Part shown: one piece after another, positions 47,570-59,490 of the stretch | Layout of the letters: each line of letters begins with the position of its first letter | How positions within the stretch are numbered: the first letter of the stretch is position 1 | From: Dictyostelium firmibasis | Lineage: Eukaryota > Evosea > Eumycetozoa > Dictyosteliales > Dictyosteliaceae | Assembly (NCBI GenBank): GCA_036169595.1 | Contig: CM069766.1 | Location: forward strand, 805,001-869,000 | Direction of reading: 5' to 3' | Length of the DNA: 64,000 nt | Translations under genes and position numbers: made by a program | Notes under the pieces: model-generated | What the model saw: the letters and a program-made list of their open reading frames with translations, nothing else | Databases searched by the model: none | What the model was told of the DNA's origin: nothing

Positions 47570-49466
47570 TTAGCTTGATTGATCATCATAATCATCATCA
47601 CTATAAATATTTAGTGATTTTGTTTTTTTAGTTTTTCTATTATCGCTACCATTTTCATCATTATTGGAATTTTCGTTATTATTATCACCATTTATATTAT
47701 TATCTTGATTATTATTGTTGTTGTTTTTAGGAGATGGAGAAGGAGAAGGACTTCTATCCCTCTTTTCATTACTTCTACTTCTAGAGACAGATCTATCTCT
47801 ATTTTTACTTCTATCTCTATTTTTACTTCTATCTCTACTTCTACTACGACTATCACTGGTTCTATTACTTCTTGATCTACTTCTACTATTTTTATTTTGT
47901 TTTCTATCATTGCTTTTACTTCTATTTCTACTTCTACTTCTTGATCTACTTTTACTCTTATCGCGATATTCGGGAGTTCTTGATCTACTTCTATCTCTTC
48001 TCAAGGAAGAGGAAGAGGAAGAGGAAGTATAATGATCTCTGCTTGAGCGATAGTCTCTATCACGACTTGTTAAACCACTACTACTATAATGATCTCTACT
48101 GTCTCTACTACTTCTGTGGTCTCTGTCTCTATCTCTGCTGCTATAATAATCTCTGCTACTATCACGATAGTCTCTACTGTCGTGGTAATCTCTACTACTT
48201 CTATAGTCTCTACTATCTCTATAGTCTCTATCATAATAATCTCTGTCATCACGATAATCTCTACTATCGTAGTAATCACGACTTTTATGGTCTCTATCTC
48301 TGTCCCTTTCTCTATCTCTGTCTCTATCTCTATCCCTTTCTCTGTCTCTGTCTCTGTCTCTATCTCTGTCTCTGTCTCTGTCTCTATCTCTATCTCTTTC
48401 CTTTTCTCTATCCCTGTAGTCTCTTTCCCTCTCTCTATCCTTGTCTCTTTCTCTTTCTCTGTCCCTTTCTCTATCCCTTTCTCTTTCTTTTTCTTTTTCT
48501 TTATTTTCGGTTCTATTCTTTCTTGAACCTTTTAAATCTAAACTTGGATCTATATTAATCTCTGTTTTTGCTGTTATTACACCTGTTGTCATGGTTGTTG
48601 ATGGTTGTGATGGTATTTGTACATTGTTAGTTTGTTGATTTTTTGCTATTATTTGCGGTGGATATGGTGGTGGATGATCTGTAAATCTCTTTTGTGGTTG
48701 TTGTTGTTGTTGTTGTTGTTGTAAACCATAATTAATTGGTTGTTGTAGTTGTTGCTGTGGAGGAGGTTGTTGATAGGTTGGATTTCTAATATTAAAGTTA
48801 TTGGCTGTTGAATTCGATTGTTCAATCTTCTGTTTGGTTTTATCGATAGCTTGTTTAATTCTATTCTCTTCTTCTTTCGCTTTTTGTGATGCAAATTGAG
48901 CATCCTTTAAAAAATCTTCTGGTATGCCACCAACTGAATTTTGTGCATTTACCAATAGTTTCCATAATTTATCCATAAAGCTTGCTGCATCTTTGGTTAA
49001 AAATCCTGTAATATTAATTTGAATTGTTTTTGGATCTGGGTTATTGGTTTCCTTTAAGAAAGATAATAATAATAATAAATGGTATTTAATTGTTTATAGA
49101 CTATGTTAAAAAAATGAAATAAAAAATTAAAAATAAAAAGAAATGAGAATAAATTATTCTTGTTTATTTTTTTTCATTTTCTCTTTTATATTTGTTTTAT
49201 AAAAAAAATGTGGAAGACTTACACTTAATAGACCATATATGAAATCACAAACTATTTCATCTTCAAACTTTAGTATATCCAAAACTTGACTATTTATCCA
49301 TTTTTTGAATGATGGCAAATGTACTTTTGTCATATCAATTTTGGTATTGAAATGAGCTGGAAATTTCATAGATTTTAAAATCTTTTTTTGTTTATCACCA
49401 AATCTATCATCTTGTTCGGCTGAGGTACCCTATAAAATTGATAGTAATTAATTGGTCAATACTATT

Positions 49467-49501
<35 letters not shown>

Positions 49502-49582
49502 CTTTTTTTTGGGAATTATTATTATTATCAATTATAATTCAGGAATCTATAAACGTACTCTGAAAAAACTTCTTCCTTCCAT
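47570..49582 (-). CDS. srrm1: SRm160/SRRM1-like splicing coactivator (PWI + RS domain)
   Basis: Minus-strand exons 49582-49559 (24 nt), 49429-49223 and 49051-47570 give 570 residues. The first exons read MEGRSFFR then GTSAEQDDRFGDKQKK, which match the start of human SRRM1 (FFRGTSAEQDNRFSNKQKK) closely enough to fix the tiny first exon. The PWI domain follows (about 25-130: KVHLPSFKKWINSQVLDIL and GLLSETNNPDPKTIQINITG), binding nucleic acid. After a Gln/Pro-rich linker comes a long RD/RE/RS region (about 210-500) and an acidic/Asn tail. The family bridges spliceosomal components and links splicing to 3'-end formation in the nucleus. Confidence 0.93.
48285..48500 (-). repeat. Degenerate (CGAGAY)n repeat coding Arg-Asp/Arg-Glu dipeptides
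   Basis: Hexanucleotide-based array (AGAGAY on the coding strand) in the SRRM1-like gene coding alternating Arg with Asp or Glu, similar to the charged arrays of SR-related proteins. Confidence 0.85.
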
Positions 49583-49863
49583 TTTATTTATATTAATTTA
49601 TAAATTTATATGGAAATATAATGAAGTTAAAAAGTTGTGCCAAAACAGGGAGAAAGGATTTTATAAAATAAAATAAAATAAAATGAAAAAAAATGAAAAA
49701 ATATGAAAAAAAAAAATAAAAAAAAAATGAAAAAAAAAAAAAAAAAAAAAAAATTTTCCACCCTTTTTTATTTTTATTTTTCATATTTTTTTCATTTATT
49801 TTTTTATTATAAATTTTTTTTTTGTTTTCATTTATTTTTAAATAATTAGACGATTCAACCCAA

Positions 49864-51634
49864 ATGAATAGTGAATTTTCAGTTGGTTTAAGTAACACAA
49901 TATCGTCTCTATTTAAAGATGATGAAGATTATCAAATAGTTCAAGCATCAGAAATTTTAACATACTTGTCAAATAAAGGATTTTACCCACCAGAGTAAAT
50001 ATACTTTAATTCATAATATTTCAATGATAATATTTTAAATTATTTAAAAAATGGTCCTCTAATTTGAAGGTATCCAAAAAAGTCCAAAAATTCATCAAGA
50101 GATATATCTATTTTAAATAGTGATGTTAGGAACACCATTATTAAAATCAATAACTTATTATTTTTTATTATATTATTAGAGTAATTCAAAATGTAATGGT
50201 TGAAATTTTAAAATCTAAAAGATCAAATGATCCAGCAGTTGTTTATAATATTATTAAAGTTTTGAATAGTTTAAAAGATGAGGATTATTGGATTGAATCA
50301 GATAATTGGGACTTAATAATATCAGTGTTCATTTCATTGAATATTCATTTATCTGAATCTAATCCACCTAGTAGAACGAATAAAAAACAAAAAACCACAA
50401 TAACATCTTCATCAGTAGTTACGAGTTCTAGAGGTGTAAATACAGTTAGTGATAGTGTTGCCAAGGTACCATTTTTGAGTTCCAAAGTATTGGCAACCTA
50501 TTTCATTTCAATGTATGAATCAATGAATAGGTTGGGATCTTTAGAGTATAGTAATCACCCATTAAATCTTTTATTTAAAGTTGGTAATAGAGCTCATATT
50601 TTATTTAGTGAAATAATGTCAATCATCAATAATTGTGATCATGACACCTTAAAAGAAATGTCAAAATTTGTAACACTAGTTAGTATTCTTAATTTTTTCA
50701 TTATTATCATGTACAATCACAATCATAATCATAATCATAATCATCATTATAATCATCAAGTTTGATTCAAAGAGAATCGGAAACCATCGTCAGCATTGTT
50801 GTTATTTTTGTTAATTATTAACCCCATATTAATTTCAATTAGATTTATAGAGGTGGAAAAAGTTGGGAAGATAGTATATTACCATCAATAAGTCAAGGAT
50901 TTAGAAACATTAAAAGATGTTATAGAAGAGCATTATTTTGCCAATTGATGCCATTAGGTGGTGAAAAAACCAAACTATTGAAAGGAATGTTGGAATATTT
51001 TTATCCAACTGGATCAGGGAATGAGTTTGTTGGATTCAGCAAACGAAAAAGAGGTGTAAAGAGAGAATTGATCGAGGAGTTGACACCATGGTTCAAAAAA
51101 ATGAGTACAAAAGCAATTAAAAAATGTAGTAAAACCCCAACAACTGATGATCAAGATCAAGATAGCTACTATGAAGGTCAAGATGATGATGATACTAATG
51201 ATTTAAATTTAGAGAGTCCAATTGGTGAAGTAGAATTATTTGTAATTATGATTTGTCAACTTTATCAAACTACAATCATTACGTCAACACAAGAATATGA
51301 ATTAAATCATCAAAAACATTTATTAAAACTAAAAAATCAAATTCAAAATAAACAGAAACAACAAAAATTAAACAATGAAATTAATGCTGCTGATGATGAA
51401 AAGGATGAAGGTGAAACAGAGAAAAAATCTGAAAATGGTGAAGAAGATGACAACGAAGATGATCTATTGGATGTACCATATCAAGTTTCATGGCCAACTG
51501 TCTATGAACAATTTAAAGAATTTTCACAAACTATTTTATCAGCAAGTAAAAATAATTGTAAAAATCCAACTTTAATTGAATCCAATCTAAATGGTGTTGA
51601 AATAATATTAAAATTTAAATCTACTTCGCCATAA
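49864..51634 (+). CDS. Unrecognised four-exon protein, divergent from the SRRM1-like gene
   Basis: Exons 49864-49994, about 50070-50119, about 50182-50678 and 50843-51634. The first and last junctions close in phase (GAG split at 49994/50070; Leu|Ile at 50678/50843). The junction 50119/50182 is tentative because it needs a GTGATG donor and the second of two AGs. The protein starts MNSEFSVGLSNTISSLF and has a hydrophobic helical middle (VVYNIIKVLNSL, KVLATYFISMYESMNRL), a conserved-looking block (YRGGKSWEDSILPSISQGF, then RCYRRALFCQLMPLGG), a basic GFSKRKRGVKRE motif and an acidic C-terminal region. It looks like a nuclear helical-repeat protein. I do not recognise the family. Only 281 bp separates its start from the SRRM1-like start, so the two may share a promoter. 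Confidence 0.65.
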
Positions 51635-51781
51635 TATCTTTTGTTTTTTTCTTTTTTTTTTTTTTTTCAAAAAAAAATAAATAAATGTAAATTAAGGATC
51701 GTATTATTTATTTAAATTACTATTTTTTTTTTTTTCTTTTTATTAATATGTTTTCATTGTTCACTTTTTTGTATTATTTAT

Positions 51782-52098
51782 TTATTGTTCTCTTGCTTTA
51801 CGATTGACAATAACTTTTTGATCCTATAAATTGAAAATATTAGAATGAAAAATTGCCCAATGTATATATGTATGTATGTATCATGGATTTTATTTTAAAG
51901 TTAACTTACTTGTTGAATTTGACCTAAAAACATCCAAGTTAATGGGATGGCGCCAACTAAAAGAATTAAATTACGAACATTTTTTGGGGTAAACTTGAAA
52001 AATGCTTGATAGTTTTCTCTGTAATATTGAACTTTTTGTAATTTGTATGGAACTTTGATACCTGTTCCAAATGGTTCTGGCTTTTTGAATCCAACCAT
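51782..52098 (-). CDS. Small single-span mitochondrial protein, NDUFB4-like
   Basis: Minus-strand exons 52098-51910 and 51823-51782 give 76 residues in phase. The sequence starts MVGFKKPEPFGTGIKVPYK and has one membrane helix (about 43-62, LILLVGAIPLTWMFLG) and a basic tail DQKVIVNRKAREQ. The FxxTPKN motif just before the membrane helix resembles the equivalent point of complex I subunit NDUFB4/B15. If so, it would be an accessory subunit in the proximal membrane arm. The similarity is short, so the assignment is weak; a small inner-membrane protein is the safer statement. Confidence 0.6.
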
Positions 52099-52274
52099 TC
52101 TATTTTATATATATATATGTGTCTGTGGAATTTGAAAATAAAAAAAAAAATAAATAAAAATCAATACTTTGTGCGAAAAAAAAAATTAAAAAAAAAATAA
52201 AAAAAAAATTGTAAAAAAAAATTTTAAAAAAAATAATATTATTTTTCACATTTTTTTTTTTCACATTTTGTTTA

Positions 52275-53588
<1,314 letters not shown>

Positions 53589-53611
53589 TAAATTAAAAAA
53601 AAAAAAAAAAC

Positions 53612-53659
53612 AATTTAATTGTAGTTTATAGGCTACATCATATAAACTACAATTAAATT
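53612..53659. repeat. Perfect 19-bp inverted repeat (hairpin)
   Basis: Arms aatttaattgtagtttata (53612-53630) and its exact reverse complement (53641-53659) flank a 10-base loop ggctacatca. Flanking A and T runs could extend the stem beyond one mismatch. It lies 24 bp after the PSTK stop codon. Confidence 0.95.
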
Positions 53660-53751
53660 TTTTTAGAAAAAAAAAAACATTAAAAAAAAAAACAAACTCT
53701 TTTTTTTTTTTATTTTCACTGTTGCGTATATATTGAGAATCTTTATGAATC

Positions 53752-53870
53752 AAATCGGAATTAATGGATCAATCAATTATTTCAACCTGTGGCACACTCA
53801 TCAGAAAAGATTTTTCAATTGAATTATTAAAAAGAAATTTGAAAATTTTTTTAATAATTAAGAATTAGAA
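53752..53870 (+). pseudogene. Collapsed cytochrome P450 relic
   Basis: Two short pieces match the intact P450 gene downstream. About 53759-53796 resembles its exon 3 around codons LMDQLIIST (53763 aatggatcaatcaattattt against 55697 aatggatcaattaattattt). About 53799-53860 resembles the last codons HPKDFSIKLTKRN and the start of the 3' flank. Everything between these pieces in the intact gene (about 800 bp) is missing. This is a tandem copy reduced to about 110 bp. Confidence 0.7.
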
Positions 53871-54741
53871 AAAAAGAAAAGAAAATATTGGAAAAAAAAA
53901 AAAAAAATAAATACACGTGTGGAACTTTTTTTTTTTTTTTTTTTTAAATAATATTAGGCCGAGATACAAATTTATTTTAATAAAAAAAAAAAAAAAACGG
54001 TACCTGAATTTTTTATATTCACCCAACAGCAAATATCGCACTCACATTTTTTAATTATTTCTGTGTGATTTTAGATATTGGCAGTTTTTTTTTTATTTTT
54101 TATTATAATAAATTTAAAAGAATTTTTAAATTATTTAGGTACGAGTCATTAATTTTTGGTTTTTTATAATTAAATATCTCTACAACTTATTATTTTTATG
54201 GTTATGTATTGTGTGAAATTTATCATAGTAGAGATATTATTTAAAACTGTTTTTGTTTATAAAATTGGAACACCTGCTCAAAATATTTATTATTATTATT
54301 TTTTTTATTTAAAAAAATTACAGAAAAAAAAAAAAAAAGGTATTAATATTATTCTTATTAATTTTAATATTCCTCTAAAACATAGGACTTTATTAAAAAA
54401 AATTTATAATAATAAAAATAAAAAAAAGTTGAAAGACACATAAACCCAGCCGATAAAAATAATCAATTGTTTAATGGGGCTTGACGAAAAAAAAAAAATA
54501 TCAAAGTGTATGAGAAAAAAAAAAAAAACGTATTAGATTTTTTTTTTTTTCAATTAATTACCTTATATTATTGGGGATAGGTTTTTTTTTTTTTTTTTTT
54601 TAATTAATATTTTTAAAGTTTTTTCAAAAATAAAATCTTAATTTTCAAAATCACTTTTCAAAAAAAAAAAAAAAACATAAAAACACAAAAAAAAAAAATA
54701 AAAATAAAAAAAACTTCAAGTAGTATCGAAAGCAACATAAA

Positions 54742-55828
54742 ATGGCAATCACTTTATTTCTTTTTTATTTAATAATTGGATTATTGGTATATGATTTTGT
54801 ATGTAATTATATTTATTTTATTTATCAATAATTATATATTTATCTTTAATATTAATTTATTGTTAAAAAACAGGTAAGAAAAAATAAAATTGGTAAAAAG
54901 GATCCAAGACAACCATGGGCCTTACCAATTTTAGGACATTTACATTTATTTGGAACACAACCTCATCGTTCTTTTACGGAATTGGCCAAAAAATATGGTG
55001 GAATTTTCACAATATGGATGGGTGATGAAAGATCAGTGGTTATTACCGATCCAAATATTCTCAGGGAATTATATGTAAAAAACCATTCAAATTTTTATAA
55101 TAGAGCTCACACCAACAGTATTAAAATTTACAGTGGTAAATATGTTGATTTGTCATTTTCAAATGACGAGATATGGAAAAATAACCGTAGATTGGTCTCA
55201 GCAGCACTTACAAAAACAAAAATTTTAAATGTTATTAACTTGGTTGAACAACAAGCTGCATTTTTAATAAATTCAATGAATTATTATTCCAAAAGTGGTG
55301 AAGCAGTAAGTATCATTATAAAAAAACAATTTCTAATTTTTGAAAATATATTAATGTTTATTATTATCATTTTTTAATAATAATAAAAAGTTTTATCCAC
55401 ATAAATATTTCAATAAATACACAATGAATATTGTTACTAGCATTGGATTTAGTAAAACAATATCTGAAAATGAAAGTGTAGATGAAGGTCCAATCTCCCA
55501 GTTATTAGTACCATTTAATAATATTTTAGAGGATCTTGGTTCAGGAAACCTTGGAGATTTCGTTTGGTACACAAGACCATTTTTTTATTCAAGAAATAAA
55601 AATTTGGGAAAAGATGTTAAGAAAGTATATACATTCTTAGAGGTACTATACAATCAACATATTGAAACTCTTGATGAATCAAATCCAAGGGATTTAATGG
55701 ATCAATTAATTATTTCAACTGGTGGTAAACAAAAAGATATGGTAATTCATGTTTCGATGGTATGTTAAAAATATTATTATTATTTATTGTTTTAAAAAAA
55801 ATAGAGAAGAAATAAAACTAATTAAATT

Positions 55829-55866
<38 letters not shown>

Positions 55867-56532
55867 TTCATATTAGCAGGTAGTGATACAAATGGAAGTA
55901 CACTTGAATGGTTTTGTATTTTTTTGGCCAATAATCCAGATTTCCAAAAGAAAGCATATGAAGAGTTAATATCAGTTGTTGGTAAAGATTGTAAAGCTGT
56001 AACCACTAAAGTCAGAGATAATTGTCCATACATAGTTGGAGCAATTAAGGAGACCCTTAGAGTACGTACACCAGCACCATTAAGTTTAATTAGAGTTGCT
56101 AATGAAGATTTTACAACCTCAGAGGGAGTATTCATTCCAAAAGGTACTCAAATCGTTCCAAATATTTATGGTATTGCCCAAAACTTTGTTGATGATCCTT
56201 CAACTTTTAAACCAGAAAGATGGGTTGAATATTATAAAAACAAAAGTCCAACTAGAGAAACTGAAGCTAATAGTAATGATTTGAAACCAACCAATACAAA
56301 TGAAAAAATATTACCAAATGATTTGGATAAAGTTGTTTTACCATTTTCAATTGGTGCTCGTAACTGTCCAGGTAATATTATTAGTGAAATTAATTTATTC
56401 TTAGCTTGTTCCAATATATTATTAAATTTCGAAATAACCACCACTAATGGTAAAAAAATAGATGAGACTGAAGTTTTCGGTCTTACAATTCATCCAAAAG
56501 ATTTTTCAATTAAATTAACAAAAAGAAATTGA
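54742..56532 (+). CDS. Cytochrome P450 monooxygenase
   Basis: Exons 54742-54798, 54874-55305, 55391-55759 and 55864-56532 join in phase 0 throughout and give 508 residues. An N-terminal membrane anchor (MAITLFLFYLIIGLLVYDF) comes first. A basic/proline hinge ending PWALPILGHLHLFG follows. The I-helix oxygen-activation motif is AGSDTNGSTLEW, the K-helix is KETLRVRTPAP with ExxR, the PERW-type motif is FKPERW, and the heme loop PFSIGARNCPGN carries the Cys ligand. It is an ER-anchored oxidase of unknown substrate. The overall style fits the amoeba-specific CYP families (such as CYP508 and relatives), but I cannot give the family number. A relic of a second copy lies upstream at 53752-53870. Confidence 0.94.
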
Positions 56533-56912
56533 AAAAAATTTTAATATTTTTTATTTTTAAAAAAAAAAAATTGTTATTCATTATTCCAAAATTAAAACAA
56601 AATAAATATTCTAACTAATAAATATTCGTCCATTTTCTTTATTATTTTTGTTAAAAAAAAAAAGTGAAAAAAAAAAAAATGAAATAAAAAATCAAAGGCT
56701 GTTTTCAATTTAAAATAATTGGGAAAAAAAATAAAAAAAAAAAAATTAAAAAAAAAAAAAAAATTTTAAATTAATTATCACTTTCGCACACTTACGCACA
56801 CACGAACGTTCTCACGTAATATACGAGAGATAAATATTTTGCATACAAAGATATCAATTAAAAAACTTTTTATATATTAACCTTATACAATTTATATCAT
56901 ATATAAAAAAAA
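56533..56912. other. Intergenic A/T region
   Basis: 3' flank of the P450 gene and promoter of the STRAP gene. A mixed-composition patch at about 56776-56835 (tttcgcacacttacgcacac and cgaacgttctcacg) stands out about 100 bp before the STRAP start and may be a promoter element. Confidence 0.55.
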
Positions 56913-58215
56913 ATGAGGCAACCCCTTATTTGTTCAGGTCACTCAAGACCAGTTTCAGATTTAGCATTTAGTAATGAAAATTCAGACGGTAGCTTTATAG
57001 TTTCAGCTTGTTTAGGTTTGTATTATCTTTTAGAATGAAAAAAAATAGAAATAAGATAAATTAGAAAGTTAAAAAAAAAAAAAATCGATAATCACCATAT
57101 GATTATCGATTTTTTTTTTTTCTTTCAGATATTTTAAGAATATTGGTAGTTAAATTCATCACATTGGACATATTATTAATATGAATTTTTGAAAATAGAT
57201 GGATCACCAATGCTTAGAAATGGTGAAAATGGTGATTGGATTGGAACCTTTGAAGGTCATAAAGGCGCAGTTTGGTCGTCAAGATTTAATTCTACAGCTT
57301 CTCAAGCATTAACAGCATCTGCTGATTATACAGTGTAAGAAAATACAATTATATACAATAATGGTTTTATAACAAGACAGAGAATTACTTTAAAGTGCAG
57401 AAAAAGAAATCCACATTAATTAATGCATATAATTTTTATTATAATCATTATTATTATTATTATTATTATTATTAGTAAATTATGGGATACATTAAATGGT
57501 AGTGAAATACTTTCAATAGAGCATCAATCTATAGTAAAGACAGCAGACTTTTCAAATAATAATAGTCGAGTAGTTACAGGTGGTAGTGAGAAGATACTAA
57601 GAATATTTGATTTGGAGAGACCAAACGATCCATTACTTCAAATCTCTGGACATACAAATACGATTAAAACAGCAACATGGAGTGTACATAATGATGATAT
57701 TGTCTTGAGCGGTGGTTTAGATGAAGTGATTAGAATATGGGATTTAAGAAGTGGCACACAGGTCTCTTTATGTGCAAAGTCTTCAATCACTAGTATGGAG
57801 TTTAGTAAAGATAGAAGGTTTTTGGTTACAACCGCTGGTAATGAAGTTACTTTTTGGGATGCTCAATCGTAGGTTTTCTAAAAACTATTAATAATAATAT
57901 ATATATTTATATATTTTTCCATTTATTCACTGTACTAATCGATGGGTTGTAATCGTTTTTTGTAGATTTTATCCATTAAAAGTTTATTCATTACCATTTG
58001 AGGTTAACTGTGCATCATTACACCCTGATAACTCTAAATTTATTGCCGGTGGTAGTGATTTCTGGGTTCATGTATATGATTTTGGCACTGGTAATGAAAT
58101 TGAAGTGAATAAAGGACATCATGGACCTGTTAATTGTTGTCGTTTCTCTCCAGATGGCGCCTCATTTGCAAGCGGATCTTTGGATGGTACTATAAGATTA
58201 TGGAAAGGGATGTAA
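56913..58215 (+). CDS. strap: STRAP/Unrip WD40 protein
   Basis: Exons 56913-57015, 57199-57334, 57476-57868 and 57966-58215 close in phase and give 293 residues. Seven WD-type blades are visible, for example [81 protein letters not shown] and [10 protein letters not shown]. The opening residues and [17 protein letters not shown] match human STRAP (GKPMLRQGDTGDWIGTF). STRAP associates with the SMN complex and TGF-beta receptors in animals; here the SMN/snRNP-assembly role is more likely. The protein stops right after the last blade and lacks the human C-terminal tail of about 50 residues. Intron 1 contains a 21-bp hairpin and a second possible acceptor. Confidence 0.93.
57073..57121. repeat. 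Perfect 21-bp intronic hairpin
   Basis: Oligo-A plus tcgataatc (57073-57093) pairs exactly with gattatcga plus oligo-T (57101-57121) around a 7-base loop (accatat), inside intron 1 of the STRAP gene, six bases before an unused TTTCAG acceptor-like site. Confidence 0.93.
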
Positions 58216-59490
58216 AAAATCAAAGAAAAAATATGTCCGACTTTATATTATTTAGTTTAACTCTGTATTTAAAAAAAAAGAAAAAAAAAACCATTTGCCA
58301 AAAAAAAAAAAAAAAAAAAAAAATGGGACCAGTAATTATTTGTAAATAGGATAATTCTTCAACTCATTAAATTAAGTAAAATAAATAAAGAGAAATAAAT
58401 TTTGAAAATAAACAATAAAAGTGGAAAACTTAAATTTATTCAGTTCAGTTTATTTGGAGGAGACATTAAAAAAAAAAAGCATTTACTAGAACTTTTTTCT
58501 TTCAAATACTAAAATAAACATAGGGTTTGTTCCAAAATCTGATTAAAATATGAATTAACTTTATTTTCACCCATATATTAGTTTTTTTAATAACAAAATA
58601 CTTTTAATGATCTTCATTTTCATTATCATCAAAAATATTGGTTTTAGTTTCTGTTTATTTTTAGTTGGTGTTTTGTTAGTGGTGTTAATTGATGCTTGAA
58701 ATAGTATTTTTATTGATTCTCTTGATATTGTTGATTCTGATTGAAAAGTATTTGGTGTTCTTCCTGTATTGTTTCAATAGAGATGATGTTATTTTTTAGT
58801 ATTCCAGGTTAGCATTTTAAAAATGTAAAAAGCTTTGTATTAAAGTGTTTCCTAAACAAACTTTTTCATTAACTGTTTTTAATAACGAATGATTGTGTTT
58901 CTTGGTTTAATTGGTTTAATACTGGAAACAAAAATGCTGAATTCATTGTACAATATTCAATATAGTGGTTGGATTATTGGTGCTGATATGAGACCATCTA
59001 TTTTTATATACTGCAGATAACGTGAGATTAACGGTATTACAGTGTGAATCAACACGATCTCTAGAGAATGACTCCTCTATTGTTTACATTCGTGGTTTTT
59101 CAATGATGAAAAAAAGATACCAATAGAAGTTATTAGTTTTTTTTGGGTGAAAATTTTAATTGTTTGTATTTTGCAATTATAACGATTGAACAAACAAGTT
59201 GCACAAAACTATTTTTTTAATTTTTTTTTTCTGCAACATAAGAAAAAAAAGAATGGTTATAGTATATTTCAAATATTTGTTTTTTAATTTTCAAATTTGT
59301 ATACTTTTGCCATTGGTTTTCGCTAAAAAGAAACAGAGTGGAATCTTTAAAAAAAAAGAAGAAAAACTAAATGATATTTTTTAAAATTTATTATTTTATT
59401 TGTGTTTTTTTTTTTATTATTTTGTTTGTGTTTTTTTTTTATTAATATTATTGTTTTTTTTTTTTAATTACGAAGAAACATCAAAACAGT
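58216..59490. other. Convergent intergenic region between STRAP and mhcA
   Basis: About 1.3 kb. The first 250 bases and the last 350 bases are A/T homopolymer. The middle (about 58560-59130) has clearly higher sequence complexity and is described as a decayed coding tract. Confidence 0.7.
58560..59130 (-). pseudogene. Decayed coding-like tract, minus strand
   Basis: Read on the minus strand, this tract has gene-like base composition and stretches that translate sensibly in changing frames, for example RDRVDSHCNTVNLTLSAVY near 59060-59000, NTGRTPNTFQSESTISRES near 58770-58715, and an acidic end IFDDNENEDH followed by a stop near 58606. No single frame stays open. It looks like the remains of a host gene, but I do not recognise the family and cannot rule out another origin. 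Confidence 0.45.

Larger units (their letters stand above)
53589..54741. other. Intergenic region with a hairpin and a P450 relic
   Basis: About 1.15 kb between PSTK and the P450 gene. It holds a perfect hairpin (53612-53659) and a short P450-derived relic (about 53752-53870), both listed separately. The rest is A/T sequence with mixed patches near 53958, 54010-54060 and 54444-54490. The open frame at 54198-54443 has no coding character. Confidence 0.7.

Noticed and set aside
53612-53659. SECIS element after PSTK
   Set aside because: The stem is fully Watson-Crick paired and lacks the non-canonical GA quartet and the unpaired adenines of SECIS. PSTK is also not a selenoprotein.
54198-54443. 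81-codon frame upstream of the P450 gene
   Set aside because: Its A/T-driven composition and lack of similarity to any family argue against coding.
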